Shown piece by piece: positions 6,165 through 13,252 of a stretch of DNA of 15,607 bases. This stretch comes from Oscillospiraceae bacterium (lineage in GTDB: Bacteria; Bacillota; Clostridia; Oscillospirales; Oscillospiraceae): contig JAHHSJ010000048.1 of assembly GCA_020025295.1 (NCBI GenBank), forward strand, positions 1-15,607, written 5' to 3'. The translations under genes were made by a program, and so were the position numbers. The notes beneath the pieces were generated by a model that did not search any database, had not been told where the DNA came from, and was given only the letters and a program-made list of their open reading frames with translations. Position 1 is the first letter of the stretch. Each line of letters begins with the position of its first letter.

Positions 6165-7703
6165 TTAGTGCAGCGTGGACAGGTCCATCACATACATGGG
6201 GTAGAACTGATAACCCTCCAGGGCCGGATTGATGGCCACAAAATCCGCCAGATCCTGCAGGTACACATTGGCTGCCGTATCGCTGAGGATGCGCAGGCAC
6301 TGCTTATAAAGCTCAGTGCGCTCCTCGTCATCGGCGGCACTCTGTGCAGCGGCATAGGTCTGGTCGTACTCGGGGTTATTGTAATTGATGAGGTTCTTGC
6401 TGCTGTCGCTCACCCAACGGGACAGCAGAGCCGTGGGGCTGAGGATACTGGCATCAAAGCCCACCACCGTGGCTTCAAACTCACGGTTGCCGTAGACTTC
6501 GGTGAGCCAGGTGTTCCAGTCGATCTGCTCGATCTTGGCATTGATGCCGGCGGCAGAAAGCTGCTCAGCCAGCACCACAGCGGTATCCACATGGGGCTGG
6601 TAGTTGCTGGGCACCTTGATGGTGAAGCTGATGCCGTCGGGATAGCCGGCTTCTGCCAGCAGCTGCTTGGCACGCTCCGCATCGTGGGGATAGGCGTCCG
6701 CCAGATCGGCTTCAAAGTACTTGGAGAAGCTGGGATACATGGAAGAACCCAGCTTGGTGCCGTGACCGTCGGCGGTGAGCGCCATCATGGCGTCCTTATC
6801 CACTGCATAGCACAGCGCCTGCCGCACCTTTTCATTGGCAAAGGGAGCAAAGTTCTGATTGAGGTACATACCCTGCACCAGATTCATGGTACCCTCCAGC
6901 ACCTGATAGCCATTGGTCAGATTGTTGACCTGATCGACGGTCAGGTGGCCCACCAGATCCAACGCACCGCTGTTGAGGGCAGTAAAGAGGGCATTGGAGT
7001 CCTCATAGATCTTGAAAGTCACCTTTTCCAATGCCGGCACAGTGCCGTAATAATCTGCGTTCTGTTCCAGAACGAAGTTCTGCTGCACACTGCGGGACAC
7101 AAAGCGGAACGGACCGGTTCCCACGGGAGCGGTGGCCTGATCTCCATAGCCCTCAGGCAGAATGAAAACGCTGGCGATCACGCTCAGGAAATCGCTGTTG
7201 GGTTCCTTCAGCCGGAAGGTAATGGTATTGCCCTCCACAGTACGCTCCTGGACAGACGAAAGCGCCTCTACCACATGCTTATACACGGAGGTAGCGGCGC
7301 AGGTATCAAAGGAATAGAGCACATCGTCCATCGTGCAGGGTTCCCCATTGTGGAACACCACACCATCACGAAGTGTAAAGGCATAGGTCAGCCCATCCTC
7401 GGAAACCTCCACATCGGAAGCCACTGCTTCCACAAAGTTTCCGTCAGCGTCGGGTTTGACTAAGCCCTCAAAGACATTAAACATGACCTCTCTAGTTCCT
7501 GCGTCCGATGATTGAAACGGGTCAAGACTATCATCCAGGTCTTGGGCAATGCCCACGAAGATTTCTTTCTTCGCAGTCGTTGCCACATCAGAAGATGAAG
7601 TTTCGTCGCTGGAAGTGCCGGGCTTGGTCGTTGCTCCTCCGCATCCGCTGAGTGAACACGCCAGCATGGTCACCGCCAGGAAAACTGCAAGAATTCGTTT
7701 CAT
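6165..7703 (-). CDS. ABC transporter substrate-binding lipoprotein (SBP_bac_5 family)
   Basis: This 512-aa lipoprotein captures the substrate outside the cell for the importer encoded downstream. A lipoprotein signal is clear: MKR, a hydrophobic stretch, then lipobox LSGC with Cys21 as the lipidated residue. A Ser/Thr-rich linker (about 24-48) precedes the SBP_bac_5 fold, with typical segments GLTYAFTLRDGVVFHNGEP, TGPFRF, FANEKVRQALCYAVDKDA and AKQLLAEAGYPDGISF. Length and fold fit DppA, OppA-like and NikA-like proteins. I cannot assign peptide, nickel/metallophore or other ligands by eye. Start ATG 7703 has AAGGAG at 7715-7720. A seven-base-pair hairpin (7722-7739) abuts this site and the promoter is at 7785-7812, so this gene heads the operon. 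Confidence 0.94.
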   Translation of the reverse strand: MKRILAVFLAVTMLACSLSGCGGATTKPGTSSDETSSSDVATTAKKEIFVGIAQDLDDSLDPFQSSDAGTREVMFNVFEGLVKPDADGNFVEAVASDVEVSEDGLTYAFTLRDGVVFHNGEPCTMDDVLYSFDTCAATSVYKHVVEALSSVQERTVEGNTITFRLKEPNSDFLSVIASVFILPEGYGDQATAPVGTGPFRFVSRSVQQNFVLEQNADYYGTVPALEKVTFKIYEDSNALFTALNSGALDLVGHLTVDQVNNLTNGYQVLEGTMNLVQGMYLNQNFAPFANEKVRQALCYAVDKDAMMALTADGHGTKLGSSMYPSFSKYFEADLADAYPHDAERAKQLLAEAGYPDGISFTIKVPSNYQPHVDTAVVLAEQLSAAGINAKIEQIDWNTWLTEVYGNREFEATVVGFDASILSPTALLSRWVSDSSKNLINYNNPEYDQTYAAAQSAADDEERTELYKQCLRILSDTAANVYLQDLADFVAINPALEGYQFYPMYVMDLSTLH

Positions 7704-7721
7704 TGCTGTTCATTCTCCTTC

Positions 7722-7739
7722 CATTCATGGTAATGAATG
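7722..7739 (-). promoter_or_regulatory. Hairpin abutting the ribosome site of the importer operon
   Basis: CATTCAT (7722-7728) pairs perfectly with ATGAATG (7733-7739) around a four-base loop. It ends one base before the AAGGAG site (7715-7720) of the binding-protein gene and lies about 40 nt into the expected transcript. It could be an operator or an RNA element affecting translation. Confidence 0.45.
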
Positions 7740-7784
7740 TTACAACTAAATAACTTCTTCTCCCATTATTAAATTGTCAGTTCT

Positions 7785-7812
7785 ATTATAATTCATCTGG
7801 AAAAAATAGCAA
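7785..7812 (-). promoter_or_regulatory. Promoter of the ABC importer operon
   Basis: On the minus strand TTGCTA (7807-7812), a 16-bp spacer and a perfect TATAAT (7785-7790) are present. The start point would be near 7778. In the 305-bp divergent gap 7704-8008, this promoter, the opposite promoter at 7891-7919, two leader hairpins and an 8-bp palindrome TTCCGGAA at 7822-7829 are all that I see. Confidence 0.65.
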
Positions 7813-7890
7813 GTGCCATTCTTCCGGAATAAACTCCTTTTCATCCCCGTACTTCTCGCAAATTTAACAAACATTTTACGCTTTTTACCG

Positions 7891-7919
7891 TTGATTGCCG
7901 TCTGCGTATCCTGTATAAT
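7891..7919 (+). promoter_or_regulatory. Strong sigma-A promoter of the CNNM/CorC-family gene
   Basis: TTGATT (7891-7896), exactly 17 bp, then a perfect TATAAT (7914-7919). The start point would be near 7926, giving a leader of about 83 nt. Confidence 0.8.
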
Positions 7920-7940
7920 GTATCTTGTTTTAATCTACCT

Positions 7941-7970
7941 GTCTGCCAAAGAGGATGTACCTCAGCAGAC
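7941..7970 (+). other. Stem-loop in the leader of the CNNM/CorC-family gene
   Basis: GTCTGC (7941-7946) pairs with GCAGAC (7965-7970). Nested inside, GAGG (7951-7954) pairs with CCTC (7960-7963) around ATGTA. The in-frame upstream ATG at 7955 sits in this loop, which argues against its use as a start. The leader is too short for an M-box magnesium riboswitch. Confidence 0.45.
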
Positions 7971-8008
7971 CAACAAACTATAATTGTATAAGGAGAGAAT
8001 CTCACCCC

Positions 8009-9274
8009 ATGAATGACGATACTATATCATCGATCATCCTAATCGTATTCCTGCTCGTTTGCTCCGCCTATTTTTCCGCCACGGAAACGGCCTTTTCTTC
8101 TCTGAACCGCACCCGGTTGAAGACCATGGCCGAAAAGGGCAACAAGCGTGCACAACAGACGCTGGAGCTTGCTGACAAGTACGATCAGCTTCTCAGCTCC
8201 ATTCTGGTGGGCAACAATGTGGTCAACATTGCCATGTCCTCCGTCGCCACCCTGATCTTTGTGGCCGCTTTCCCCAAGTACGGCGCTTCCCTTTCCACTC
8301 TGGTCATCACCATCGTTGTGCTGATCTTCGGCGAAATCTCCCCGAAGAGTCTGGCAAAGGAAAACCCCGAAAAGCTGGCCATGCTGTCCACCCCTTTGCT
8401 GCGTATCATCATTTTGATCCTCACCCCCATCAACTTTCTCTTCTCCCAGTGGAAGCGCCTGCTGAACAAGCTCTTTAAGGCCGACACGGACCGGAGAATG
8501 ACGCAGGATGAGCTGCTGATGCTGGTGGATGAGGTGTCCCACGATGGCAGCATTGATGCGGAAGAAGGCGATCTGCTCCGCAGCGCCATCGAATTTACCG
8601 ATCTGGATGCAGAGGACATTCTCACCCACCGTGTGGATTTGGATGCCGTCTCCGTCAACGCTACCAAAGAGGAAGTGGCCCGCGTCTTCTGTGAGACTCG
8701 TTTCTCCCGTCTGCCTGTGTATGACGGCACCATCGACAACATCGTCGGCGTGCTGCATCAGAAGGACTTTTATACCGGAAGCGGCATCAGTGACCTGCCT
8801 CTGACGGAACTTATGAAGGAACCGGTGTATGTTCCCGAATCCGTCAAAATCAGCGATCTGCTGCGGGTTCTGCAAAAACACAAATCCCACATTGCCGTCG
8901 TCAGCGATGAGTACGGCGGAACCGTCGGCATCGTCACCATGGAGGACATCCTGGAGGAGCTGGTCGGCGACATTTGGGATGAACACGACGAGGTCATCGA
9001 AACGTTCCACAAACTGGGGGAAAACTCCTACTCCGTGCTCTGCTCGGAAAATCTGGATGAGCTGGAACGGTTCTTCGATTTGGATTTGAATTCTGACTGC
9101 ACCTCCATCAGCGGCTGGGTGCTGGAACAGCTGCGCCGCATCCCTGAGGTGGGCGACAGCTTCGACTACGGCCCCCTGCACATCACCGTCACCTCCACCG
9201 ATTCCCACCGTGTGATGGAAATTCAGGTGGACCGCATGGAGCCGGTCTCAGAAAATCAAGCAAAATCCAACTAA
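8009..9274 (+). CDS. CNNM/CorC-family (hemolysin-like) transporter with CBS pair
   Basis: This 421-aa protein has the full domain order of the family. A DUF21/CNNM membrane domain (about 1-165) contains SAYFSATETAFSSLNRTRL, LVGNNVVNIA and FGEISPKSLAKENPEKLA. A CBS pair follows (about 205-265 and 270-325, FSRLPVYDGTIDNIVGVL and HIAVVSDEYGGTVGIVTMED), then a C-terminal CorC_HlyC domain (about 335-412). Some bacterial members (MpfA, CorC) are linked to Mg2+ export or Mg2+ resistance; the hemolysin name is historical. ATG 8009 is chosen for its AAGGAGAG site (7990-7997) and family-like N-terminus, rather than ATG 7955, which would add 18 unconserved residues. It is single-gene transcribed, divergent from the importer operon. 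Confidence 0.92.
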   Translation: MNDDTISSIILIVFLLVCSAYFSATETAFSSLNRTRLKTMAEKGNKRAQQTLELADKYDQLLSSILVGNNVVNIAMSSVATLIFVAAFPKYGASLSTLVITIVVLIFGEISPKSLAKENPEKLAMLSTPLLRIIILILTPINFLFSQWKRLLNKLFKADTDRRMTQDELLMLVDEVSHDGSIDAEEGDLLRSAIEFTDLDAEDILTHRVDLDAVSVNATKEEVARVFCETRFSRLPVYDGTIDNIVGVLHQKDFYTGSGISDLPLTELMKEPVYVPESVKISDLLRVLQKHKSHIAVVSDEYGGTVGIVTMEDILEELVGDIWDEHDEVIETFHKLGENSYSVLCSENLDELERFFDLDLNSDCTSISGWVLEQLRRIPEVGDSFDYGPLHITVTSTDSHRVMEIQVDRMEPVSENQAKSN

Positions 9275-9291
9275 TTTTTCTCTTTAACACT

Positions 9292-9320
9292 TTGCTTTAT
9301 GAGTCGTTTTATGGCATAAT
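9292..9320 (+). promoter_or_regulatory. Candidate promoter of the flavodiiron protein gene
   Basis: TTGCTT (9292-9297), a 17-bp spacer and CATAAT (9315-9320) are present, with an extended -10 TGG at 9312-9314. The start point would be near 9327, just before the hairpin at 9332. Nothing between the hairpin T-tract and the ribosome site could hold another promoter. Confidence 0.6.
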
Positions 9321-9331
9321 AAAGCTATGTC

Positions 9332-9364
9332 CGGGCTGTCCCCAGTGGACAGCCCGATTTTTTT
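9332..9364 (+). terminator. Intrinsic terminator, also the 5' leader hairpin of fprA
   Basis: A perfect 10-bp GC-rich stem CGGGCTGTCC/GGACAGCCCG (9332-9341 with 9347-9356) has a five-base loop and is followed by ATTTTTTT. It is well placed to end the CNNM/CorC-family transcript, which has no other hairpin after its stop. However, it lies downstream of the likely fprA promoter, and its T-tract ends two bases before the fprA GGAGG site. Confidence 0.85.
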
Positions 9365-9379
9365 ATGGAGGCGTTGCAC

Positions 9380-10534
9380 ATGATTAGTAAGGATATTCGT
9401 TACATCGGCGTCAACGACCATGACCTTGATCTTTTTGAAGGACAGTATCCCGTTCCCAACGGTATGTCCTACAATTCCTATTTGATCCTGGATGAAAAGA
9501 TTGCTGTTATGGACACGGTGGACGCCAGCAAGGGCAAAGAGTTTATGGCCAATCTGGAGCGTGAGCTGGGTGGCCGGACCCCCGACTATCTGGTGGTCCA
9601 CCATATGGAGCCGGACCATGCCGCCAACATTCAGGCTCTGGTTGAGCGGTATCCTGAGGTGCGTATCGTCGCCTCTGCCAAGGCGCTGCAGATGATGCCC
9701 CTGTACTTCGATTTGGATTTGAGTCAGGCCATCCCCGTCAAGGAGGGCGATGTGCTGAATTTGGGTCACCACAAGCTGTCCTTCGTGATGGCTCCCATGG
9801 TCCACTGGCCCGAGGTTATGTTCAGCTATGAGAGCACCGAAAAGGTTCTCTTCAGTGCAGACGGCTTTGGCAAGTTCGGCGCTTTGGATGTGGACGGTCC
9901 CTGGGACTGTGAAGCACGCCGCTACTACTTCAACATCGTCGGCAAGTACGGCCCTCAGGTGCAGGCTGTGCTGAAGAAGGCTGCCGGTCTGGACATTGAA
10001 ACCATCTGCCCCCTGCATGGTCCCATCCTGAAGGAGGATCTGGGCCACTACATCGGTCTGTATGATATTTGGAGCCGCTATGCTGTGGAATCCGAGGGCG
10101 TCTTTATCGCCTACGCTTCCATTCACGGCAACACCGCCGAGACCGCCCACAAGATCAAGGAGCTACTGGAGGCAAAGAACTGCCCCCATGTGGCAATTGC
10201 AGATTTGACCCGCTGTGATCTGTCTGAGGCTCTGGAGGACGCCTTCCGTTACGGCAAGGTGATTCTGTGCGCCTCCAGCTACAACGCAAGCGTGGTGCCT
10301 GTGATGGAGGACCTCCTCCACCACCTGCAGGGCAAGAACTACCAGAACCGCACCGTTGCTCTGGTGGAAAATGGTTCTTGGGCGCCCTCTGCTATCCGCA
10401 CCATGACCGCTCTTCTGGAGCCCATGAAGAATATCACGGTGCTGCCGGAAACGGTCACTATCCGTGGCAAGCGGAAGGACAGCGATCTTCCCGCATTGGA
10501 AGCACTGGTGGATGCCGTTCTGAAGGCAGAATAA
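9380..10534 (+). CDS. fprA: Flavodiiron protein (FprA type, A-type flavoprotein)
   Basis: This 384-aa cytoplasmic enzyme reduces oxygen to water (and often NO to N2O) in anaerobes, taking electrons from rubredoxin or a similar donor. Its N-terminal beta-lactamase-like diiron domain (1 to about 248) has all ligands: His75-Glu77-Asp79 with His80 (HMEPDH), His142 (MVHWPE), Asp161 (FSADGFG) and His213 (CPLHGP). The C-terminal flavodoxin domain (about 250-384) starts with VFIAYASIHGNTAETAHKI, the FMN phosphate loop. No rubredoxin or flavin-reductase domain is fused, so it needs an external donor, and none is adjacent. ATG 9380 has GGAGG (9367-9371) eight bases upstream; ATG 9365 has no site. It is monocistronic, with the leader hairpin described separately. 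Confidence 0.95.
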   Translation: MISKDIRYIGVNDHDLDLFEGQYPVPNGMSYNSYLILDEKIAVMDTVDASKGKEFMANLERELGGRTPDYLVVHHMEPDHAANIQALVERYPEVRIVASAKALQMMPLYFDLDLSQAIPVKEGDVLNLGHHKLSFVMAPMVHWPEVMFSYESTEKVLFSADGFGKFGALDVDGPWDCEARRYYFNIVGKYGPQVQAVLKKAAGLDIETICPLHGPILKEDLGHYIGLYDIWSRYAVESEGVFIAYASIHGNTAETAHKIKELLEAKNCPHVAIADLTRCDLSEALEDAFRYGKVILCASSYNASVVPVMEDLLHHLQGKNYQNRTVALVENGSWAPSAIRTMTALLEPMKNITVLPETVTIRGKRKDSDLPALEALVDAVLKAE

Positions 10535-10539
10535 ACCGA

Positions 10540-10578
10540 AAACCCCTCTGACGCTATCTCTGCGTCAGAGGGGTTTCT
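10540..10578 (+). terminator. Terminator of fprA
   Basis: A 15-bp stem AAACCCCTCTGACGC/GCGTCAGAGGGGTTT (10540-10554 with 10562-10576) has a seven-base loop, beginning 5 bp after the fprA stop. The T-run at its end is short. Confidence 0.85.
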
Positions 10579-10585
10579 ATCCATA

Positions 10586-10621
10586 CAAAAACCGGTGCGG
10601 TCAGCTTGACCGCACCGGTTT
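10586..10621 (-). terminator. Terminator of the zinc-ribbon/Ig-like protein gene
   Basis: A 15-bp stem AAACCGGTGCGGTCA/TGACCGCACCGGTTT (10589-10603 with 10607-10621) has a three-base loop. On the minus strand it is followed by TTTTTGTATGG. It lies 18 bp after the leftward stop codon and faces the fprA terminator. Confidence 0.88.
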
Positions 10622-10639
10622 GGTGTTTCTTCGATTCGA

Positions 10640-11554
10640 TCAGCCTGCGGCCTTGACGCGGATGACGACTTCCACCTTTTCCATGCCGGAAGTCACAGTC
10701 ATCTTGGTCTTACCGGGAGACACGCCCTTCACGGTGCAGACATTGCCTTCCGCGCTCAGGGTTGCGATGGAAGAATCCGCAATTTCAAAGCTGTAATTCT
10801 CACCGTCGCCGCCGGCAGCCTTCAAAGGAATGCTCTCGTCCTGCTTCAGGGTGAAGTCATCGCTCTCCCAATCGTAGCAGCTCAGGACAATGGTGCCCTC
10901 GCCGGGCGCAGCCGTAGTTGCCTCAGCGCAGGTGATGGCGCACTCTGCAGTCACACCGGCAGCCGCTGCCGTAATGGTGCAGGAACCCTCGCCCACCGTG
11001 GAAACATTGCCGTTGGCATCCACCGTAGCCACATTGGGGTCGCTGGTGGACCAGATCACCTGTCCCACCCAGTTCTCAGGGTTCAGCGTGGCGGTCAGCT
11101 TGGCGGAAGCGCCGGGAGTCAGGCTCAGTTCCATCTGGTCCAGAGTCACACCATCAGGGGGAACGGGTGCGTTGGCATTGTCTGCGGGGCTATCAGGCGT
11201 CTGATCCTCCTCCACACTGGTGATGGAAGAATCCGGCAGGGTATTGTCCTTCATGCCCGTCAGCATGGAGCGAACAAAGAAGGCAATGATTACCACGGCT
11301 GCCACGATCAGCAGCACGGACAGCACGATGCCGACCACCGCAAGGGGACTTCTGGCTCCGCCGTAGCCGCCGCCGCGGGTATTGGTATGCACACGGTCAC
11401 CGGCACGAGTCTTCTTGCCGGAACCACGGTTCACCTTCTTGCCGTTGGGGGCCGTATTGCAGAAGGGGCAGACACGATAGGTCGCCGCATAATCTTCTCC
11501 GCAAAATTCACAATGAATCAGCTCAGGCTGATTATCGCTGTAATATTCATCCAT
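10640..11554 (-). CDS. Zinc-ribbon, single-helix membrane protein with Ig-like (BIG_2) outer region
   Basis: This 304-aa protein has a clear three-part layout. The N-terminal zinc ribbon has Cys15-Cys18 and Cys29-Cys32 (CEFCG, CPFC), followed by a basic Gly-rich linker (38-68). One hydrophobic helix spans about 71-93. A Pro/Asp-rich stalk (about 100-133) leads to a bacterial Ig-like domain (about 134-210; LTPGASAKLTATLNPEN, VIWSTSDPNVATVDANG). A second, more diverged repeat covers about 216-303 (IADSSIATLSAEGNVCTVKGVSPG). With positive charges before the helix, the ribbon should be cytoplasmic and the Ig-like part outside. The role is unknown; adhesion or envelope structure are possible. ATG 11554 has AGGAGA (11563-11568) eight bases away. 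It is divergent from the AAA+ ATPase gene. Confidence 0.88.
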   Translation of the reverse strand: MDEYYSDNQPELIHCEFCGEDYAATYRVCPFCNTAPNGKKVNRGSGKKTRAGDRVHTNTRGGGYGGARSPLAVVGIVLSVLLIVAAVVIIAFFVRSMLTGMKDNTLPDSSITSVEEDQTPDSPADNANAPVPPDGVTLDQMELSLTPGASAKLTATLNPENWVGQVIWSTSDPNVATVDANGNVSTVGEGSCTITAAAAGVTAECAITCAEATTAAPGEGTIVLSCYDWESDDFTLKQDESIPLKAAGGDGENYSFEIADSSIATLSAEGNVCTVKGVSPGKTKMTVTSGMEKVEVVIRVKAAG

Positions 11555-11606
11555 TTCAGATGTCTCCTCTCATTGGGTATACATAAGAACATCAATTGTA
11601 TCTTAT

Positions 11607-11635
11607 ATAATACCGAATTCTTCTCTTCTCGTCAA
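11607..11635 (-). promoter_or_regulatory. Promoter of the zinc-ribbon/Ig-like protein gene
   Basis: On the minus strand TTGACG (11630-11635), exactly 17 bp, then TATTAT (11607-11612), each one base off consensus. The start point would be near 11600. Confidence 0.78.
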
Positions 11636-11680
11636 CAGGGAATCGGTAAACAAATCCTGCTTTCCTTCCCCCGCTTCTCC

Positions 11681-11709
11681 TTGACCCCGGTGTGCGCCTC
11701 CTTTATAAT
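11681..11709 (+). promoter_or_regulatory. Promoter of the AAA+ ATPase gene
   Basis: TTGACC (11681-11686), exactly 17 bp, then a perfect TATAAT (11704-11709). It points away from the promoter at 11607-11635, about 45 bp between the two. The leader is short (about 40 nt) and contains the palindrome GTCCGGAC (11739-11746) just before the ribosome site. Confidence 0.82.
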
Positions 11710-11757
11710 AGGTGTTACATTCTTACAGTGCCGGTCTTGTCCGGACGGGAGGTTGTC

Positions 11758-13188
11758 ATGAGCAAAGAGAAAATCACCACTGAGCTGGTGGGCAAGAAAT
11801 ATCAGGCCGGAATCCGGGCCTACGGAAAGCTGCTGGGTGACCCTACCCTGCGGCTGAACTTTATGCAGGAGGCAGACGCCTTTTTCCGCCGCTGCGCTCT
11901 GTGTGTCTGGCAGCACGGCGGTCCGGTGACGCAGCGGCATGTGGACGCCTACAACGCCATCTGCTCCGGAGACAATCAGGCCCCTTCCATTCTCTTCTTT
12001 GAACTGGCTGCCGCCGTTTCCGCTGCCCCGGAATTTACGCCTCCCGGCTTCTTTCACGAGTTGGTGCGTCGGGATCAGGTGACCGGACGGAACTGTGCCG
12101 CAAAATTCACCGAGCTTTGCTCCATCCTGCTGCTGCTCTTCGCCGCCGTCGACGATCAGGTGGACGAGTCGGAGGCCGCCTATGTGGATCTCTGCACTCA
12201 GGTGCTGAACGCTCAGATTGGCAGAAATGCCCCTCCCCTGCGTCCCATTGAGCCTACGGTTTCTTCCGAGCAGCCCACCACCGTTCAGGCAGAGGCTGCC
12301 ACAGAAGCAGAAGCCGCGCAAGAGGAAGAAGTGGAGCCTGCCGAGCCGGTGGAAGACCTGCTGGCAAAGCTGGATGAGCTGTGCGGTCTGGACGAAATCA
12401 AGAAGGAAGTGCGCAGCCTCATCAATTTGGTCAAGGTACGCAAGCTCCGGGAAGAGCACGGCCTGTCCGTTCCTCCCATGAGCCTGCATCTGGTCTTTTT
12501 GGGCAACCCCGGCACCGGTAAAACCACCGTGGCCCGTCTGCTTGCCAAGCTGTACCATTCCATCGGCGTACTGAGCAAGGGACAGCTGGTAGAAACGGAC
12601 CGCTCCGGTCTGGTGGCCGGCTATGTGGGCCAGACAGCGCTCAAAACGCAGGAAGTGGTCAGCAAAGCCATTGGCGGCGTCCTCTTTATCGACGAAGCCT
12701 ACGCTCTCACCAACAAAGAGGGCGGTACCGACTTCGGTCAGGAGGCCGTGGAGGTGCTGCTGAAAAACATGGAGGATCACCGGGACGACCTCATTGTGAT
12801 TGTGGCCGGTTACACCAATCTCATGCAGCAGTTTATCCACTCCAATCCCGGTCTGGAATCCCGCTTCAACAAGTACTTCTACTTTGAGGATTACAACGCC
12901 CAGCAGCTGATGACCATTCTGGAGTCCATGTGCAAGAAGAACTGCTATCAGCTGGGCGAGGACACCAAGGAAAAAGCGTTCAAAATGCTCTCCGAAGCCT
13001 ACGAAAACCGGGACGCCAACTTCGGCAACGCCCGAGATGTGCGCAACCTCTTTGAAAAGCTGGTGGCTCGCCAGTCCGACCGCATTGCCGGCACAGAAAA
13101 TCCCAGCACCGAGGATCTGATGCTGCTGACCGGTGCGGATTTTGATGCAGTGATGGCAGAAGAAGAGCCGGACGAGGCCGAAACCTGA
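11758..13188 (+). CDS. AAA+ ATPase of the CbxX/CfxQ (SpoVK-like) group with a variable N-terminal domain
   Basis: This 476-aa protein has an alpha-helical N-terminal region (1 to about 155), an acidic Ala/Glu/Pro-rich linker (about 163-200) and a C-terminal AAA+ module (about 203-460). Visible are Walker A GNPGTGKT (249-256), Walker B VLFIDEA (308-314), sensor 1 Asn354 (AGYTN), arginine finger Arg369 (LESRF) and a sensor 2 region FGNARDVRNLFE. SpoVK and CbxX relatives are hexameric remodelling ATPases (spore maturation, Rubisco activation), so this one likely remodels a protein partner, not known here. Part of the N-terminal region (LFAAVDDQVDESEAAYVDL) recalls TerB-like folds, which is only a suggestion. 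ATG 11758 follows GGGAGG by five bases; an in-frame longer reading frame starts between the promoter elements and is excluded. Confidence 0.9.
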   Translation: MSKEKITTELVGKKYQAGIRAYGKLLGDPTLRLNFMQEADAFFRRCALCVWQHGGPVTQRHVDAYNAICSGDNQAPSILFFELAAAVSAAPEFTPPGFFHELVRRDQVTGRNCAAKFTELCSILLLLFAAVDDQVDESEAAYVDLCTQVLNAQIGRNAPPLRPIEPTVSSEQPTTVQAEAATEAEAAQEEEVEPAEPVEDLLAKLDELCGLDEIKKEVRSLINLVKVRKLREEHGLSVPPMSLHLVFLGNPGTGKTTVARLLAKLYHSIGVLSKGQLVETDRSGLVAGYVGQTALKTQEVVSKAIGGVLFIDEAYALTNKEGGTDFGQEAVEVLLKNMEDHRDDLIVIVAGYTNLMQQFIHSNPGLESRFNKYFYFEDYNAQQLMTILESMCKKNCYQLGEDTKEKAFKMLSEAYENRDANFGNARDVRNLFEKLVARQSDRIAGTENPSTEDLMLLTGADFDAVMAEEEPDEAET

Positions 13189-13210
13189 CCGAATACCCCC
13201 AATAACCTAC

Positions 13211-13248
13211 AAAAGCCGAACGCAGGACCTTCCTGTGTTCGGCTTTTT
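13211..13248 (+). terminator. Bidirectional terminator between the AAA+ and TetR genes
   Basis: A 16-bp stem (13211-13226 with 13232-13247, one G-T pair, core GCCGAAC/GTTCGGC) has a five-base loop. T-runs lie on the right (TTTTTCGTTTT) and, for the minus strand, on the left. The two genes converge on it. Confidence 0.87.
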
Positions 13249-13252
13249 CGTT

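Noticed and set aside
2796..7703. Naming the importer nikABCDE outright.
   Set aside because: Order and sizes fit, but no nickel-specific residue or neighbour is visible and dipeptide or other substrates are equally consistent.
7926..8008. A magnesium M-box or other known metal riboswitch upstream of the CNNM/CorC-family gene.
   Set aside because: The predicted leader is only about 83 nt with a single stem-loop at 7941-7970. The M-box is about twice as long with several conserved helices, which are absent.
9365..9379. Start of the flavodiiron protein at ATG 9365.
   Set aside because: It is preceded by the terminator T-tract with no ribosome site, and the true GGAGG overlaps these codons. 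ATG 9380 gives the family-like N-terminus.
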